Shown here one piece after another: positions 4,636-5,928 of a stretch of 5,928 bases of DNA. This stretch comes from an uncultured Solirubrobacteraceae bacterium (GTDB taxonomy: Bacteria > Actinomycetota > Thermoleophilia > Solirubrobacterales > Solirubrobacteraceae). The position numbers were made by a program, and so were the translations under genes. The notes under the pieces were generated by a model. That model was not told the origin of the DNA and searched no databases. It worked only from the letters and a program-made list of their open reading frames with translations. Position 1 is the first letter of the stretch. The number at the start of each line of letters is the position of its first letter. The stretch is taken from positions 1 through 5,928 of the forward strand of contig CADCVT010000067.1 in the NCBI GenBank assembly GCA_902806215.1. Reading direction: 5' to 3'.

Positions 4636-5928
4636 ATGTGCGGCATCGTCGGGTACGTCGGCAATCGGCCGGCAAGAGAGCTATTGATCGAGGGCCTCCA
4701 GCGGCTGGAGTACCGCGGGTACGACTCTGCAGGTATCACCCTCGCGGGCCCGGCAGGTCTGGAGTCCACCCGCGCGGTCGGGAACCTGAGTCACCTACGC
4801 TCGGCGGTCTCCGCCCAAGACGCCGCCGGCGAGCGCGTCGGAGCTGGTTGCCACGCGACCGTCGAAGCGCCGGCGACATCCGGGATCGGTCACACCCGGT
4901 GGGCGACCCACGGCAGTGTCACCGAACGCAACACCCATCCGCACAGCGACGACGCCGATCGTGTCCACGTCGTGGTCAACGGCATCATCGAGAACTACGT
5001 GAGCCTGCGCGCCCGCCTTCAGGCCGACGGATCCGTCTTCAGCTCGGAGACCGACGCGGAGGTCGTCGCACACCTCGTCGCCGCCGAGTACGACGGTGAC
5101 CTCGCTGCCGCGGTCACCGCCACGCTCGATCAGCTGCAGGGCCACTTCGCGTTCGTCGCTCTCCATAGGGACGAACCGGACGTCCTCGTGGGCTCCCGCC
5201 GGGAGTGCCCGCTCGTCATCGGCCTCGGTGACGACGAGGCGTTCTTCGCCTCGTCCACGGCGGCGTTCGCCTCTGAGGCGCGAAAGGTGCGATACCTCGA
5301 GGACGGAGAGATCGCGATCGTGCGTGCGGGCGACGTCGAGGTGCGCGACGCGGCCGGGGAGATCGTCGCCGGACGCGAAGCCGAAGTGACCGATCTCGGG
5401 CCACAGGCCGAGAAGGGCCCCTTCGAGACGTTCATGCTCAAGGAGATCCACGAGCAGGGGGCGGCTCTCGAGGAGACGATCGGCGCCTACGTCAACGGTC
5501 CGACCATCGACTTCGGTGGCGATCTCGACGACGACCTCCTCCTGCGTGCGCGCCGCATCATTATGGTCGGGTGCGGGACGAGCTACCACGCGGCGCTCGT
5601 CGGTCGCTACGCGATCGAACAGTGGTGCCGCGTCCCCGTCGAGCTCGACGTGGCCTCCGAGTTCCGTTACCGCAACCCGGTTCTCGGGCCCGGAGACCTC
5701 GTCATCGGCATGACGCAGTCCGGAGAGACCGCGGACACCCTTGCCGCCATGAGGCTGGCTCGGAGTCAGGGGGCTCACGTCGTCGTCGTGACCAACGTCC
5801 CCGGGTCGCAGGCGACACGCGAGTGCGACGCCGCCCTCCTCACGCGTGCCGGGCTCGAGGTCGGGGTCGCGGCGACGAAGACGTTCGTCTGCCAGGTGGC
5901 TCTCATGTACCTCCTGGCGCTCCGCATC
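4636..5928 (+). CDS. glmS: Glutamine--fructose-6-phosphate aminotransferase (isomerizing), 3' partial
   Basis: GlmS turns fructose-6-phosphate and glutamine into glucosamine-6-phosphate and glutamate, the first step to UDP-GlcNAc for peptidoglycan and surface polysaccharide, in the cytoplasm. The frame stays open from ATG 4636 to the right edge: 431 of roughly 600-630 residues. The start MCGIVGYVG exposes Cys2, the glutaminase nucleophile after Met removal. Further marks are LEYRGYDSAG, GHTRWATHG (His86-Gly94), NGIIENY (Asn115, Gly116) and SSETDAEVVAHL in the glutaminase half; EKGPFETFMLKEIHEQ from about 259; and the first SIS domain with GCGTSYHAA (312-320), ASEFRYRNP, TQSGETADTLA (360-370, Thr where E. 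coli has Ser in SQS) and EVGVAATKTF. The stretch at about 58-84 before GHTRW is some 13 residues longer than in E. coli. Missing: the second SIS domain and the C-terminal tail. It follows the protease by 204 bases, probably as its own unit. Identification is very sure. Confidence 0.97.
   Translation, partial: MCGIVGYVGNRPARELLIEGLQRLEYRGYDSAGITLAGPAGLESTRAVGNLSHLRSAVSAQDAAGERVGAGCHATVEAPATSGIGHTRWATHGSVTERNTHPHSDDADRVHVVVNGIIENYVSLRARLQADGSVFSSETDAEVVAHLVAAEYDGDLAAAVTATLDQLQGHFAFVALHRDEPDVLVGSRRECPLVIGLGDDEAFFASSTAAFASEARKVRYLEDGEIAIVRAGDVEVRDAAGEIVAGREAEVTDLGPQAEKGPFETFMLKEIHEQGAALEETIGAYVNGPTIDFGGDLDDDLLLRARRIIMVGCGTSYHAALVGRYAIEQWCRVPVELDVASEFRYRNPVLGPGDLVIGMTQSGETADTLAAMRLARSQGAHVVVVTNVPGSQATRECDAALLTRAGLEVGVAATKTFVCQVALMYLLALRI

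Noticed and set aside
4341..5099. A 252-codon plus-strand frame joining the protease end to the glmS start
   Set aside because: It covers parts of two good genes in the wrong frame; the glmS frame from 4636 is intact, so there is no sign of a frameshift.
4795..5778. A 327-codon minus-strand frame opposite glmS
   Set aside because: Antisense to the conserved GlmS sequence, with no family motif and unusual Asp/Arg/Val-rich composition.
1..5928. CRISPR array, tRNA or rRNA, insertion sequence, phage or toxin-antitoxin genes
   Set aside because: No regularly spaced repeats, cloverleaf-like sequence, transposase or integrase motif, or terminal repeats were seen on either strand; the window reads as a polysaccharide locus end plus housekeeping glmS.

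Overview
The window is very GC-rich, and every convincing gene lies on the + strand. High GC, GTG starts, GC-rich third codon positions and the style of the sugar-transferase and GlmS proteins suggest a high-GC actinobacterium. I lean towards the Thermoleophilia (Solirubrobacterales-like), but that is an impression from protein style and not a measured placement.

Layout from left to right. (1) A 5'-truncated polyprenyl-phosphate sugar phosphotransferase (2-1333), the membrane enzyme that starts a surface polysaccharide repeat unit. (2) A 76-base gap holding a perfect 12-base direct repeat. (3) A 69-residue single-pass membrane protein of unknown function (1410-1619). (4) A UDP-glucose 4-epimerase-like SDR (1631-2578), overlapping by four bases (GTGA) with (5) a short GDP-mannose 4,6-dehydratase-like SDR (2575-3516). 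(6) A 150-base gap with a perfect 27-base palindrome and a possible structured leader. (7) A secreted metzincin/matrixin-like zinc protease with an acidic linker and a very basic C-terminal tail (3667-4431). (8) A 204-base gap with a small hairpin and a possible promoter. (9) glmS (from 4636), open at the right edge.

Taken together this looks like the end of an exopolysaccharide or capsule locus. The two SDR enzymes would make nucleotide sugars, the phosphotransferase would load the first sugar phosphate on the lipid carrier, and GlmS makes glucosamine-6-phosphate, the entry point to UDP-GlcNAc for wall and surface polymers. The protease is probably a separate transcription unit acting outside the cell.

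I found no RNA gene, CRISPR array, insertion sequence or clearly novel multi-gene system. The items most worth a second look are the protease with its charged tail and possible leader structure, the 27-base palindrome, the small membrane protein, and the 12-base direct repeat.
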